A stretch of DNA of 64,000 nt. Source: Plasmodiophora brassicae (lineage: Eukaryota > Endomyxa > Phytomyxea > Plasmodiophorida > Plasmodiophoridae). The translations under genes and the position numbers were made by a program. The stretch is taken from assembly GCA_039704465.1 (NCBI GenBank), contig JASFAU010000006.1, forward strand, positions 434,001 to 498,000, given 5' to 3'. Under the pieces are notes generated by a model. That model saw only the letters and a list, made by a program, of their open reading frames with translations. It searched no databases and was not told where the DNA came from. The first letter of the stretch is position 1. Every line of letters starts with the position of its first letter. Below, in pieces: positions 1 through 10,726 of the stretch.

Positions 1-1610
1 ATGAAGAACGCGCGTCGCGTCCTGGCCCTGGCGATGCGCGAGCTCGCCGCTGACGACAGCAGCGTCGACTACCAGGCCGAGTTCGACAAGGGCGCCCTGG
101 TCGCCGATTTGACGATGGTCGGGTGCATCGCGCTGGAGGACCCACCGAAACCGTCGGTCCCCGGCGCCATCGCCCGGTGCCGTCAGGCAGGCATCAAGGT
201 ACGTTCCCACCTGGTAGGCGCGATGGCGATCCGCGTTGGTGACGGTGCGTGTCCAGGTGATGATGATCACGGGTGATCATCCAGAGACCGGCCAGGCGAT
301 CGCCAAGCAGTGCAACATCTTCCACGACGAGCGGCGCGTGTCGATCACGATCGCCGACGCGAACGCGCCGCCGGTCCCCAAGATCGCCAACGGCGAACGC
401 GTCGTCGTCGTCGGTGCCGAACTCGGCGCCTTCAACGACGACGACTGGGATCGCGTCCTCAGCGCCGAAGAGATCGTCTTCACGCGTACGTCGCCGCACG
501 ACAAGCGCGAGATCGTCCGGCGCCTTCAGGAACGGGGCGAGGTCGTCGCCGTGACAGGTTCGGCTACCTGTTCCGGACTCAATGTTGCCCTGGCCTAACG
601 ACACATTCGTCAGGTGATGGCGTTAACGATTCGCCGGCGCTGAAGCTGGCCGATGTTGGCGTTTCGATGGGCGTTGGCGGCAGCGCTGTCGCCAAGGACG
701 CTGCCGACATCATTCTGCTCGACGACGAGTTCGAGACGCTCGTTAACGGTACCGCCGGGACGCGCCATGGCCTGGGCACACCCAATTGCTGATGCGCGTG
801 TCGGCAGGCATTGAACAGGGGCGGATCATATTCGACAACCTGGTGAAGACGATCGCGTACACGCTGTCGTCGATGGTGCCGCAGCTGACGTCGATCCTGC
901 TGGGCGTCGGCCTCGGCGCCCCGATGGGCATGTCGCCCCTGCTGCTCCTGATTCTGGACCTGGTCACCGAGGCGCCGTCCGCGCTATCGCTGGCGTTCGA
1001 ACCCGCCGAACCCGACATCATGACGCGCCCGCCGCGTCCCGCTGGCGGCCGCCTGGTCTCGTGGGCGCTGCTCGCGTATTCCTACCTACAGGCCGGCCTC
1101 GTTCATGCAGCAGCCGCTGTGCTCGCCTACCTGTTCGTCTTCGTGCAGGCGGGCGTCGCCGTCCCCGACGTGTTCCGCCAGCAATGGTTCCAGCCCAACG
1201 CGGCACCGTACGCGGCGGCCGATGGTCGCATTCTCGACGGGGCACGCCAGATGGAGGTGGTCGGGCACGCGCAGATCGCCTTCTTCGCGACGATCGTCGT
1301 CGGCCAGTTCCTGCATCTATGGATGTGCCGGACGCGTAGGGCGTCGGTGGTCGCGTCACCCCGATCCTACCTGTCGAACCGGGTGCTGGCGGCCGGCGGC
1401 GTGCTGGCCATGTCCATCATGGCCGCCATCGTCTACGTCGACGGGATCAGGGACGCGGTCCTCGGGATGCGCGTCCCCGCGCCGGATCCGATCGCCGTCT
1501 TCGTCCCTGGCGTCGTCGCCGGGCTAACCCTCTGGGTCTGGAGCGAGACTCGAAAGGCCATCATTCGTCGGTGCCCGGACACCTGCCTGACGGCGTGCCT
1601 GCAATGGTAG
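1..1610 (+). CDS. P-type ATPase, Na/K type (P2C), 3' part
   Basis: This is the C-terminal part of an ATP-driven cation pump, and the gene enters from before base 1. I infer three introns, 199-256, 558-613 and 749-807, giving about 478 aa. Splicing restores the family motifs TGDHPETGQ and [11 protein letters not shown] of the phosphorylation/hinge region, then [12 protein letters not shown] before the membrane half. The last exon carries the C-terminal helices and ends with RKAIIRRCP, close to the Na/K-ATPase C-terminus. The helix-6 motif reads [15 protein letters not shown] where Na,K-ATPases have an Asp in place of the Glu, so ion selectivity may differ. The ATG at base 1 is probably an internal Met, because the text around it (RVLALA) is mid-domain. 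The subclass call is firm; the transported ion is not known. Confidence 0.9.
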
Positions 1611-2002
1611 CATCGTAGATACACGATCTGTAATACAGTCGATGCACCTATGTAGGTAGCGCCACGAACGCCGGCGCCGAGTGCGATCCTGGGGCGTGCA
1701 ACACGTCGGGAACCGAAACTCGCAGGACCGACCGAGCAAACTGCGCACGGCGATGATGAACCTTCGTTGCGTCGTGCATTGCCCGCGCACGACAGTGACA
1801 GCGACGCGGATGCGATCAGTGGGCACGTGTGCAACGCCAAGCCGGAATGCATGATATATGTGTATCGATGGAGCTATCGTGTGGATGTTCCACATGCGCC
1901 TGCATGCATAGGGCGTCCGAAGATCGCGTCCGATCTCCGAGCCCCGAGGCCAGGGCGCCGGGCATTCAGCGATTTTGGTCGCCACGAGGGACGAGGACTG
2001 GA
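1611..2002. other. intergenic, no gene supported
   Basis: Spacer between the ATPase stop and the next start. Open frames here are short and resemble no family. It probably holds the ATPase 3' end and the promoter of the next gene, but I see no clear signal. Confidence 0.4.
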
Positions 2003-2389
2003 ATGGCGCCCCGGAAGAGATCAGCGCCGGTCGCAGACGCTCCGGAGCCGTCGTCGGGCAAGGCGCGCACGAAGAAGTTGCGTTCGTCGCCGGCGTCAAC
2101 GGCGGGAGGTGGTAAGCGTGTTGTCGCTCCGAAACACGCGAGCCTTAAGACCAAGGAGGTTGCCAACGAGATCGGCCTGATGTTCAACGCCAAGGCGGTC
2201 TGCGAGAAGGTCCTGATGGACAAGGGCGGCCTGGCCGAAGGCAAATGGGCCGCATTGCACCCGTCGGGGGCCGTCATATACGGCGACGACATCGACGACC
2301 TCCGAAGCCAGATGACGACGACCCGCCATGGCCAGCGGTCCTACATCATCATCCACACACCGAAACCGTCCACGACGTCGTCGCCCTAG
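2003..2389 (+). CDS. small basic protein, function unknown
   Basis: Single-exon reading frame of 128 aa starting at MAPRKRSA. The first 50 residues are rich in Lys, Arg, Ser, Pro and Ala, like a nuclear or nucleic-acid-binding tail. A more ordered part follows with the words MFNAKAVCEKVL and HPSGAVIYGDDIDDL, and the C-terminus is Ser/Thr/Pro-rich. There is no signal peptide or membrane segment. I do not recognise a family. I chose the ATG at 2003 because the text upstream of it in the same frame is not protein-like. The gene lies between two well-supported genes on the same strand, so it is probably real, but expression is unproven. Confidence 0.5.
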   Translation: MAPRKRSAPVADAPEPSSGKARTKKLRSSPASTAGGGKRVVAPKHASLKTKEVANEIGLMFNAKAVCEKVLMDKGGLAEGKWAALHPSGAVIYGDDIDDLRSQMTTTRHGQRSYIIIHTPKPSTTSSP

Positions 2390-2669
2390 ACGACCGACCA
2401 TGGGTGAATCAGTCGCGACGATGGCAGACAATAAAACTGTTCGGCGGCACTGGGTCGGGCACGCGTGACAGACGCTTGAAGGCCGCAGCGAGTGGCACGC
2501 ACTGCTGGGTGCGACCACTGGTGCGTGCGTGCAGCTGCGGGTGCGTGCGAGGTTCAGGAAGGGGGTGCCAGTGTGCTGGAGAATGGACCTGGTTGCACTT
2601 GTACGTACCGTCAGCGGAGTCGTGCGACGCACCCGCGTGAAGTCCGCGCCGGCCGTCTGGCAACGCTCA

Positions 2670-3711
2670 ATGTCGTCGCCAGCGTCGCTGTCGCTGTCGC
2701 AGCAGGGCAAGGTTGCTGATAATCAGCCGCCCGAGAGCGCCCCGCTCCTGCCCGAGGACGCTGATGTTGGCGGCGCTGGGCTTGGACAGGTCGCGGCAGC
2801 TGATCGCGTGGTTGCAGGTGCTGAAGAGGTTGGAGATCGAGTTCGCTAATGAGATGCCGATCGACCGGCAGATGATGATCCGGTTCGTGCGCGGGTACAA
2901 GAAGGAGAAGGCCAGGTGGGAGACGACCGTCACGAAGCTGAGGGAAGCGCTCGAATGGCGACGCAAAACGCAGGCCGACTCTGTGCTGAATGCACCGCTC
3001 GAGCGCGAAGAGAAGTACTTTGAGCTATGGCCGCACGACTTCCATGGCGTATCGAAACGCGGCCATCCCATCTACGTCGAGGCGACTTGTGCCGCCGATC
3101 CGAACGTGCTGCTGGAGTCATTCACCGTCGAGGAGCAGCAACACTTCCACATTCAGACCATGGAGATGCTGGCGCTGATCAAGAGGCAATGCGAACGGGA
3201 TACCGGGCTGCGAACCTACAAGCACGTTGTCATTATGGACTTGGGCGGCCTCAGTCGGCGGCACATGTCGTCCAAGTTCACGGGTCGGTGTCCCGCTGGC
3301 CCCATGGCGTTCGTCACCTGACTGTCTCGTCGTTGCTCAGGGCCCGTGCAGTCGCAGATCAACATCGACCAGTTCTACTATCCTGAATCGCTGCAGACGC
3401 TATGCATCATCAACGCGCCGTTCGTCTTTCGGATGCTCTGGGGCATGGTGAAACCCTGGCTGCACCCGCTGACGGCGGCCCGGATCAAGATCCTCGGCGC
3501 GGATTACATCACGCAGCTGAAGGAGATCATCGCCGAAGACCAGATTCCAAGGTACCTCGGCGGTAACTGTAAATGCTGCCCAGCGGGCAAGACCTTGCAG
3601 GAGCTGCACGGCGACAAGTTCAAAGCGTTCGTGGACAAACGCGACCGCCTTCTGAAGGCGGAAGCAGCCGCCGAGGACGGCACGAAAAGTGCATCGATGT
3701 CCACGTCTTGA
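2670..3711 (+). CDS. Sec14-like CRAL-TRIO lipid-transfer protein
   Basis: A 310-aa cytosolic protein of the Sec14 family, whose members exchange phosphatidylinositol and other lipids between membranes. I infer introns at 2766-2817 and 3284-3340. The CRAL-TRIO N-terminal helices (RFVRGYKKEKARWE to LEWRR, about residues 50-75) precede the lipid-binding domain. That domain has the typical strings VVIMDLGGLS, INIDQFYYPESLQ and IINAPFVFRMLW, then PRYLGGNCKC. The second intron joins SSKFTG to PVQSQINID in frame, as the fold requires. The short Ser/Pro-rich first exon (MSSPASL) is the least certain part. The C-terminus is charged and carries no extra domain. Confidence 0.87.
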
Positions 3712-3836
3712 TCTACTTTTACAAAGGTACATGGGCGCATCGTTAGTCGGCCGAGTAACGATGAGAATAATTTCATTGTCGCAGAATACAACATGGCATG
3801 TTTTCGGTCGATTACGTTTCTGACAGTTCCTATTCT

Positions 3837-4949
3837 TTATATCAGGCTGGTGAGAGCGACCAGCGACGCGCAGACCAAGAGCGACCACGAAGATCGGGCG
3901 CCAGTGTTCGGCGTCTCAGCAACGTCCGGGATCGGCTCTTCTTCGGGGGCGGCGGCCTTGATGGCCTGGCTGGCACCTCCAACAACGACGGCAACCGTCC
4001 CTGTCCACAGAGCGGCTTTGACCAAGCTGGTCAGGTGCCCGGCCCGGACTTCAGGCAGAAGCCGGAACAACCGAGTGACGATGCGGTTAACGAAATGGGT
4101 GGCCAGCAACGTTGCCGCAGGCGGTGCAAGCTTCTTCAGCCCTTTCCGAATGAGGAGCGTCTTGACAGCCTTAACAAGTGGCCCATCTGGCAGCACGCGA
4201 TCGACAGCATTCACCATGGCCTCCTCGTTGCCATCGTGGTCCGACAGCAGGAGCTCGATATTGGGCTGGAGGATAGATCCAATGATGAAGCGCACCAGCA
4301 TCGTCTGGATGGCCCGCATGGATCCCGACACGGCCCCCTGGGCCGCCTTCCTGGGCACGGCCAGGACGCCGCCCGGCCCTGGCGCAACCGCATGGCTAGC
4401 GGCTCGGATCGCTTCGATGACGCTGACGCTGCCCACGGTACCAATGGCTGGACGAATGAAGGTGCTCTTCGCCTTCTCCATGCGTTTCCTGCTGATAGCA
4501 ACCGGGTCGGCCCGAACCAACATCCTTGCCGCACGCCCCAAGGTGTACGTTGGTGGGTCAGGCTGGTCCGACTTCTCCTTGAACGCGACTTCCCAGAGCC
4601 TAGCGAACCATCCCGGTTCCTTCGTTGTGAACTGCACCCATTCCCAGAATCTCCTCACAGCGCAGACCTGGCCATCCGGTTCGAGGCCCTGGCATAGGTC
4701 CGGATCCGGATGGAAGTTCGCGCCCTGCTCGACCAGGTAGCGCATGACGTTCTTGTACGGCCTGGATTGTTCGACGAGATTGGTGATGGCCGCGTCGAAC
4801 ACAATGCTGGTGACCACGGAGTCCAGGACGGCGTCGATGCCGTTCCGCATCATCGATGGCGGCCGTTGCCCAGGGTCCGTCGCCTTTTCAGCGTCGACAC
4901 CCGCGAATACCAAGATGGCCGCCATGACGGCCACGGCCAGGCGCTGCAT
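3837..4949 (-). CDS. secreted protein with GPI-like tail, tandem paralog 1
   Basis: Single-exon gene for 370 aa, family not recognised. It starts at MQRLAVAVMAAILVFAG, a classic signal peptide. I preferred this Met to one 22 codons upstream, because only this choice puts the hydrophobic stretch at the N-terminus. The mature protein shares long identical words with the gene at 5643-6725: CQGL, RRFWEWVQF, TKEPGWFA, VIEAIRAASHAVAPGP, QTMLVRFII and SDH. Amphipathic helices dominate the second half. The C-terminus has small polar residues followed by LLVCASLVALTSLI, which looks like a GPI-attachment signal; this is inferred. The paralog lacks it. The pair sits in tandem on the same strand. Confidence 0.78.
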   Translation of the reverse strand: MQRLAVAVMAAILVFAGVDAEKATDPGQRPPSMMRNGIDAVLDSVVTSIVFDAAITNLVEQSRPYKNVMRYLVEQGANFHPDPDLCQGLEPDGQVCAVRRFWEWVQFTTKEPGWFARLWEVAFKEKSDQPDPPTYTLGRAARMLVRADPVAISRKRMEKAKSTFIRPAIGTVGSVSVIEAIRAASHAVAPGPGGVLAVPRKAAQGAVSGSMRAIQTMLVRFIIGSILQPNIELLLSDHDGNEEAMVNAVDRVLPDGPLVKAVKTLLIRKGLKKLAPPAATLLATHFVNRIVTRLFRLLPEVRAGHLTSLVKAALWTGTVAVVVGGASQAIKAAAPEEEPIPDVAETPNTGARSSWSLLVCASLVALTSLI

Positions 4950-5642
4950 GACGGGCGGCGCGTTCACCAGTCCAGCTCCAGGCGGCTGCTGACACAGTGG
5001 ACCGCCGGCACGCACGTTTCCAATCTGGTCACGACGGCTTGCCTAAATATAGACGTTCCGCGACTCCACTTGCCGTATCGCCGTATCGGCCTCCCTGACT
5101 CGTATCCTTCAATGCCAGTCTGTACGGTGTTAACGAGATGTGGTTCGGGTACCCTTCTATCCCGCATCTACACGTACCAGGTTGCGACTGCTACGCCGTC
5201 TACCTCAGCAGGCCTGAACCCGGCTTGCTGACCGCATAGCGACCACGTACTCGGTGATGTCTTGGTCCCGACCCTGTTCACCATATGTACCAACGGACGT
5301 AAACGACAGCGGTGGTGGCAGCCTTCGCGGATCACCTGGACAAGCCTAAGAGGCGCACCAGACAACCACCGGTCGAGTACGTGGCCGCTGCGCAAACGCG
5401 CGCCTATCACGGGCATCGACATTGCGTTACTGACACACGCGCGCCCAAGAGACCATACGCGTATTCCTCGCTTGTCTGTTCGTGGTATCATTCGAGAAGG
5501 TTCGCGACGTCTCGTTCCGTGCTGGAGGAGACGCTCCTGTTCGGCCAACAATATATATGAACAAAATTCGCCATTTATGTAGCCATATTGAATCTTGTCG
5601 ATGCGACATCCATACCCGCCGGAGCCGTCGACGCCGAGATCC
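4950..5642. other. spacer between tandem secreted paralogs
   Basis: About 690 bp holding the 5' flank of the downstream paralog and the 3' flank of the upstream one (both genes read leftward). Several open frames exist, but none resembles a protein family. No repeat or terminator was recognised. Confidence 0.4.
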
Positions 5643-6725
5643 TCATTGACCATGGCTGTTCCTGGCAGGATGGCTGACGCCCGAGGTGTGGGTTTTGGCA
5701 GCATTTCTGGCGCCGTCGACAACAATGGCGATTGTCGCTGTCCACAGAGCGGTTTTAACCACGTTGGGCAGATCGTGCAGCCCGACACCAGGAACGAGAC
5801 GGAAGAGCCGCGCGACGACGTAATTCACGATTTGGGTTGCCAGCGACATTGCGGCGTACGGTGCAAAGCGTTTCAGGCCGATTCGAATAAGGAACGTCTT
5901 GTTGAAGCCTTTGATCAGTGGTCCATCTGGAATCACACCGTCAGCAGCATCCACCATGGATTGCCTGGTGCCGTAGTGGTCCGACAGCATGAGATCGATA
6001 TAGGGCTTGAGGAAGGACACAATGATGAAGCGCACCAGCATCGTCTGGATGATTCGCACGGACCCAGATATGGCACCCTGGAGCGCGTTTCTGGGCACGT
6101 CCAGGACGCCGTCTGGCCCAGGCGCAACGGCATGGCTAGCAGCTCGAATCGCTTCGATGACCGTGACGCTGCCAACGATACCAATGGCAGGAAGTAGGAC
6201 GTGGTCCGTCACTGGATCCATGCGCCCCTTGCTCTGTGCAACCTTGTTCACTCTGATGATTTCGAAGAACACCTGTTTACCACGTTGCCACCAGGACTTC
6301 GGTGGGTCAGACTTCTTCCACTTTTCGTTGAACGCCGCTTCCCAGAGCTTAGCAAACCACCCCGGTTCCTTCGTCATAAACTGAACCCATTCCCAGAACT
6401 TCCTCAGACAACAGCGTTTGCCATTCGGGTCGAGACCCTGGCAGACATTCGGATCCCCCTTGAAGTCCGCTCCTTGCTCGACCAGGTAATACATGATGTT
6501 CTTGTACGGCTGGGATTCTTCGACTCGATCCGTGATGGCCACGTCAAGGACCATGCGGGTAATCGCAGAATCCAGAGCGCCGTCGATGCTCCTCCTCATC
6601 AACGATGGCCGTCGCCGACGAGCTTTCGCGTTCGCTTTCTTACCGTCGACGTCCGCCAATAAAATGACGACGACCATGATCGTCAGAGCCGCCGCGTGCA
6701 CACGCTTCATGACCACTCTAGGCAC
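5643..6725 (-). CDS. secreted protein, tandem paralog 2
   Basis: Single-exon gene for 360 aa, paralogous to the gene at 3837-4949 along its whole length. The start is either MPRVVMKR or the Met five codons later (end 6710); both give the signal peptide with core LTIMVVVILLADV. The conserved core has paired cysteines (CQGLDPNGKRCCLRKFWEW) and a helical second half including VIEAIRAASHAVAPGPDG. Unlike its neighbour it ends in a polar tail (SGVSHPARNSHGQ) with no hydrophobic GPI signal, so it is predicted to be soluble and secreted. The two copies may therefore have different destinations. Function unknown. Confidence 0.78.
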   Translation of the reverse strand: MPRVVMKRVHAAALTIMVVVILLADVDGKKANAKARRRRPSLMRRSIDGALDSAITRMVLDVAITDRVEESQPYKNIMYYLVEQGADFKGDPNVCQGLDPNGKRCCLRKFWEWVQFMTKEPGWFAKLWEAAFNEKWKKSDPPKSWWQRGKQVFFEIIRVNKVAQSKGRMDPVTDHVLLPAIGIVGSVTVIEAIRAASHAVAPGPDGVLDVPRNALQGAISGSVRIIQTMLVRFIIVSFLKPYIDLMLSDHYGTRQSMVDAADGVIPDGPLIKGFNKTFLIRIGLKRFAPYAAMSLATQIVNYVVARLFRLVPGVGLHDLPNVVKTALWTATIAIVVDGARNAAKTHTSGVSHPARNSHGQ

Positions 6726-7160
6726 ACCGTCTCCGTTATAGTTGTGCCCACGGCCAGAGGCAGGTCACCGCGCACCTGCATCACGGGTGAGGGTCACGCA
6801 CATTTCCAGTCGGCCTAAATTTGGACTCCCGAGAGTTTCTGTTCGTCGCGTCCTCCATCAGTTCGTTATGTCCTGATACGCTTCTTCCATTCATTGAAGC
6901 AAACGAACGTCACGATAACGAGGATCCCGGTCAGTTCCCTTTTATCATGCCGGTGTGGAATAGATGTTGGTATTGTTGGGTGACGTGGTGCAGTCGCCTG
7001 GTACAGCCGGCCTGCTAGTGTAACCATCAACCGGGCCGGAGCGGCTGCTTCCCTCGAAGGCCCGATCCGATGGAAGTCTCGACCACAAATAGGACGCGCA
7101 TTGCCCGACGAGATCCACTGGTGGCGTGCGGTTCCGCAGATGATCGCAGCTTCCTCGCAT
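6726..7160. other. divergent promoter region
   Basis: About 430 bp between two genes transcribed away from each other (the secreted paralog and the 987-aa secreted protein). It must hold both promoters. I see no recognised core element. Confidence 0.4.
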
Positions 7161-10100
7161 ATGCGACCGTTGCGTGTCGTTCTCGTCATTTTCATATGGC
7201 TGGCTACCACGCAGACGTGCACGGCAGTATCTCTCATCAAGCACCTATACGACGCAGGCCAACAATGCGAGAGGGACGGCATTACCGTTGTCCTCTCCCA
7301 GATGCGGTCCCGTTATTCTTCTGTGACCAAGGATCAAGCAAGAATAGTTGATCAGGCCGCACAAGCCATTCTACTGTGCTCATATGCTCGCTTCCTGGAA
7401 CCCAGGTGTGGCGGGCAGATCTGCCCAGAGGATACACAAGCGGTCATCGAAGCGTCTGGGTACCCAGGCGACGCTGATGGCGCGTGCCGTGCCGCGATTC
7501 GAGCAACGTTCGGTCAGAAGAGGAGGAAAGCGACTTGTGCCGCTTACCTGCCGCAACTTCAGGGTTGGTTCGACAAGCTCAGTTTCGTTCTAACGCACGG
7601 CGAGATGGTCGCCGTCGACGAAATCGTGAAGGTGTGCGGCGCCATTACCGAGACCGAGGCCTGGATGTACCTTTGCGCCATCACAAGGCTGTTCGAGTGG
7701 CGGCAACGCGGCGCGTCTCCCGATCCTGAAACGTATCGTTTCGTTCTAAGCCTTGGCAACCGCCTGTCCCAGTTGCCGTCCAGGACGTCTGTCGAAAAGG
7801 GCCATTTCGTTCTTGGCCTTGCCGCACTTCTCGAGAACAGATTCGACGGCAGCTGGTCAGTTTACATTGGTCGGTTTCACCCGGAAGCGTACTCAGTGTT
7901 GAATGAGCAGGCTCTCGACAGCAATATCCCACTGGAGGAAGTATCGTCCGCTTACGCGTGGCTTACCCGATGGAATCGTGAAGCACCTGTATTGCACGCT
8001 GGCCAACGCTGTCGTCGTCGTCGGGCCCTACGATGGGTCAATCGATCCACTGGACATGATTCGGTTCGTTGGGGACTACAAGGACGCAACATGCCACAAT
8101 CTCGACGGCCCTCCCGATCTACAACTGGATCGCATCCACCTTGGCATAGCGCTCATCGAACGCGACGTGGACAAGGCCAGAAAACTACTTTCTAGACCAG
8201 GGGTCGCAGCATCTCCACCAGCATCGACGTTCGATGACCTCGAGACGCACCTCCTGTTTGGTCAATTCGTACAAGCAGTCATAGACGCAACAGATGGGAC
8301 CATAGCTTCAGACCCCAGAATGGTCGATATTCGCGCCGCTTTGGTCGTGTCTAACGTCGCCAAGAATTTGCTGGCAAACAGTACGGATTCGATAACAGCC
8401 CAGATTCTCATCGCCGTCCTTCTGACCAACGTGCGTTACCTTTGTACCTCATCACACCTTCAGACGTCAACTGATATTCGCATGGCATATGGTACATAGC
8501 CGCAACTGTTCATCGACGACAACAACATGCCAACGCGAATGTCGAATATCCTGGACAGCGTGTTCCGTGATGGTAACTTCGTCTTCGATACGCTCGTCAC
8601 GCACCTGGCAGTGCACGAGCGGATCGCAGGCGATCCCCGATACGCCAAGTCGCCATTTTCTACACTTGCGAACGCTCTGGATGACTGTATCGAGCTTCCG
8701 TACGACGACGACGATGGCTCTCCAATCAAACAGCCTCTGCACTTGGAAATCCTGGCAGGACACATCTTGGTCGCCATCGTTTCCCTGGCTCCATCATCAG
8801 TTGGATTTGACGACCTGCTTGCTGTCTCAATGATCGGTTGCACAACTGCGGGTCCAGTCAACCTGCTCGACAAGTACGTTTCGTTGGTCTGCGAGAACGC
8901 GCCTCCGCAGGTCTCCTCGGGAGTTGCCCTGCTCCGCAATCTGGTCCATATGCTGTACCTGCGCCCTGGCTGGTGGACCGAATCTCGGCTGTCTCCCAGC
9001 GTACCACCTCCCGCAGTCAAGAAGCGGCTTGACGCTCTGTACGCGCACCTGGAACGCCACTCGGATGATCTTCGAGTACAACTTCTTGTGGCGTACGCGT
9101 GCCGGATAACGGCTGGGGTTGCACCCGATCTTGACAACCTGTGTTCGCGGAAGCTCTGGAGCCGTAGCAAGGTGCCCGTTATCAAAATGTCGACCTTACG
9201 GGGAGGGTATCCACCAAGTTTCAGGATGGTCCACAGGCTGCTCTCGTACATGGAGGGCGAGATTACTGGCAAGCTCGTCACGACTGACATGTTGTTTGCT
9301 GTGGACAACTACCTGGCAGCCGGGCTCGAGTCGCGCTTGGCACAGGAGGACGTATACGATCTGGTTATTGCAACGTATGGTGCGTCGCCGTTGGCGATTG
9401 GCATGTTGAAGCAGGCGGACGCGTCCGAGGAGACCGTGTACCTTGCCGGCCTAGTCGTAACTTACATCCATGGAGAAGCGCACCCAAGTCTGCGTTCTGA
9501 GGAGGTCCTCGATGTATACGATTCGCTGCTGCAGAGCAACTCCACGTTTGGCGATCAGTGCAGAAGACTTCGTGAGTTATGGTTTCCTGAATCTTCATCG
9601 AGGCCCGATACGGGTTCGTCGACCCCGTCGTCGGAGCCCCGTTTGCTTCCGGCGCCGGACGTACCAAGACAAACGTCTGAGTCTGAGTGCTTCGCCATCT
9701 GTCCCAGTACTATTGCAAGATCTTGTCCGCCTGACGTTACTCGTTACGACCATCCCGTTCGTCGACGAAGGGCGTCCGCTCCTGAGGTTTCCGTTCCAGG
9801 CCCTGTGAGCGTATCGAAGCGTCGGATGAGTGCCAACACGCAGACAAGGTCCAGTGTCGCAAGCAAGTGTGGCGATGGTGCATCCACTGACGAGGGACAC
9901 GGGGTGATCACTGGCTGTACGCTGAAGGCGTTCGTGCACGCGGCGTTAGACGCGAACGTCATTGCCGAGATTCGTTCGTTTGTGCAAGATCGTCCATCGC
10001 TCCTCGACGTCCGAGGTCCGTTTACGTTTGGCGCTAAAATGGTGGCATCGAGTCGTGATGTTGGCCGTCCACTGTGGCGTCTGCGGCATGGGCGCAAACG

Positions 10101-10248
10101 GCTGTTCTTCGTCGTGCAGGAAGGGCGCATGAAGTTTACGGGCGTCATCCAACGTGACCGTAAAACGTATGGGCGAATGAACCTGGACGCCCAGGTAAGG
10201 ATCGCGCAATCGCCAGAGGAACAATGGGTGTCGCTGAATGCAACCTAA
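7161..10248 (+). CDS. large secreted protein, copy A of a 985-aa family
   Basis: Three exons, 7161-7855, 7911-8430 and 8500-10248, give 987 aa. The introns (55 and 69 bp) sit at the same codon positions as in copy B at 15955-19013, and exon 1 is 695 nt in both genes from the chosen Met. That supports starting at MRPLRVVLVIFIW, a signal peptide, rather than 20 codons upstream. The N-terminal 700 residues are mainly helical, with shared words such as EASGYPGDAD, ACRAAIRATF, RPGWWTES and YMEGEITG. A Pro/Ser-rich linker of low conservation follows. The last 100 residues form a well-conserved domain with LWRLRHGRKRLFFV, RMKFTGV and DAQ. There is no membrane helix. I recognise no family. Confidence 0.82.
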
Positions 10249-10726
10249 ATGGGGGAAGTAAAACACAGGTGACTTATGCATCGATATGCGAGTTGCTTCT
10301 GAATCCGGAAGAGGTTGTGTGGCGAGTGAGTGTCGTTTAAACCCCACATATGGGCGACTGGGGATCGTAACCCAAGGACGCCAGGAGGATTTGTAAACCG
10401 CGATCTCCTGCAACCCCTCCAACCCTTACCGACTTGATCAGGCCGATGCTTTCGGTGGCATTTCAGTTCAATGTCGATCGGTCGGAATGGCATAGACGCG
10501 TCCCGGTGCGAACGAGTGTCTACACAAACGGCGGCATTCCAGTTTAAAATTACCCCAGCGAACGTTCTACGATGCGCATTTCACTGCAGCCTGGCATGGT
10601 TCTCGTCACAGCGGACGTCGTACTGTACGTGGGTCCAGTGGTGAACGTCACAGACCAGCCAAGCCATTGGGCTGGCGCTGCTTACTGTCACCCGCGGTCA
10701 CACCGAGTTCGTCCGCCGGGGGCGTT
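10249..10726. other. intergenic, possible unplaced 5' exon
   Basis: About 480 bp between copy A and the seven-helix gene. A short open frame near 10572 with a hydrophobic stretch (MVLVTADVVLYVG) could be an upstream exon of the next gene, but I could not place a convincing splice. Nothing else is supported. Confidence 0.35.

Noticed and set aside
3793..4740. Plus-strand frames of about 300 aa
   Set aside because: They lie antisense to the well-supported secreted paralog and carry no family motif or signal peptide.
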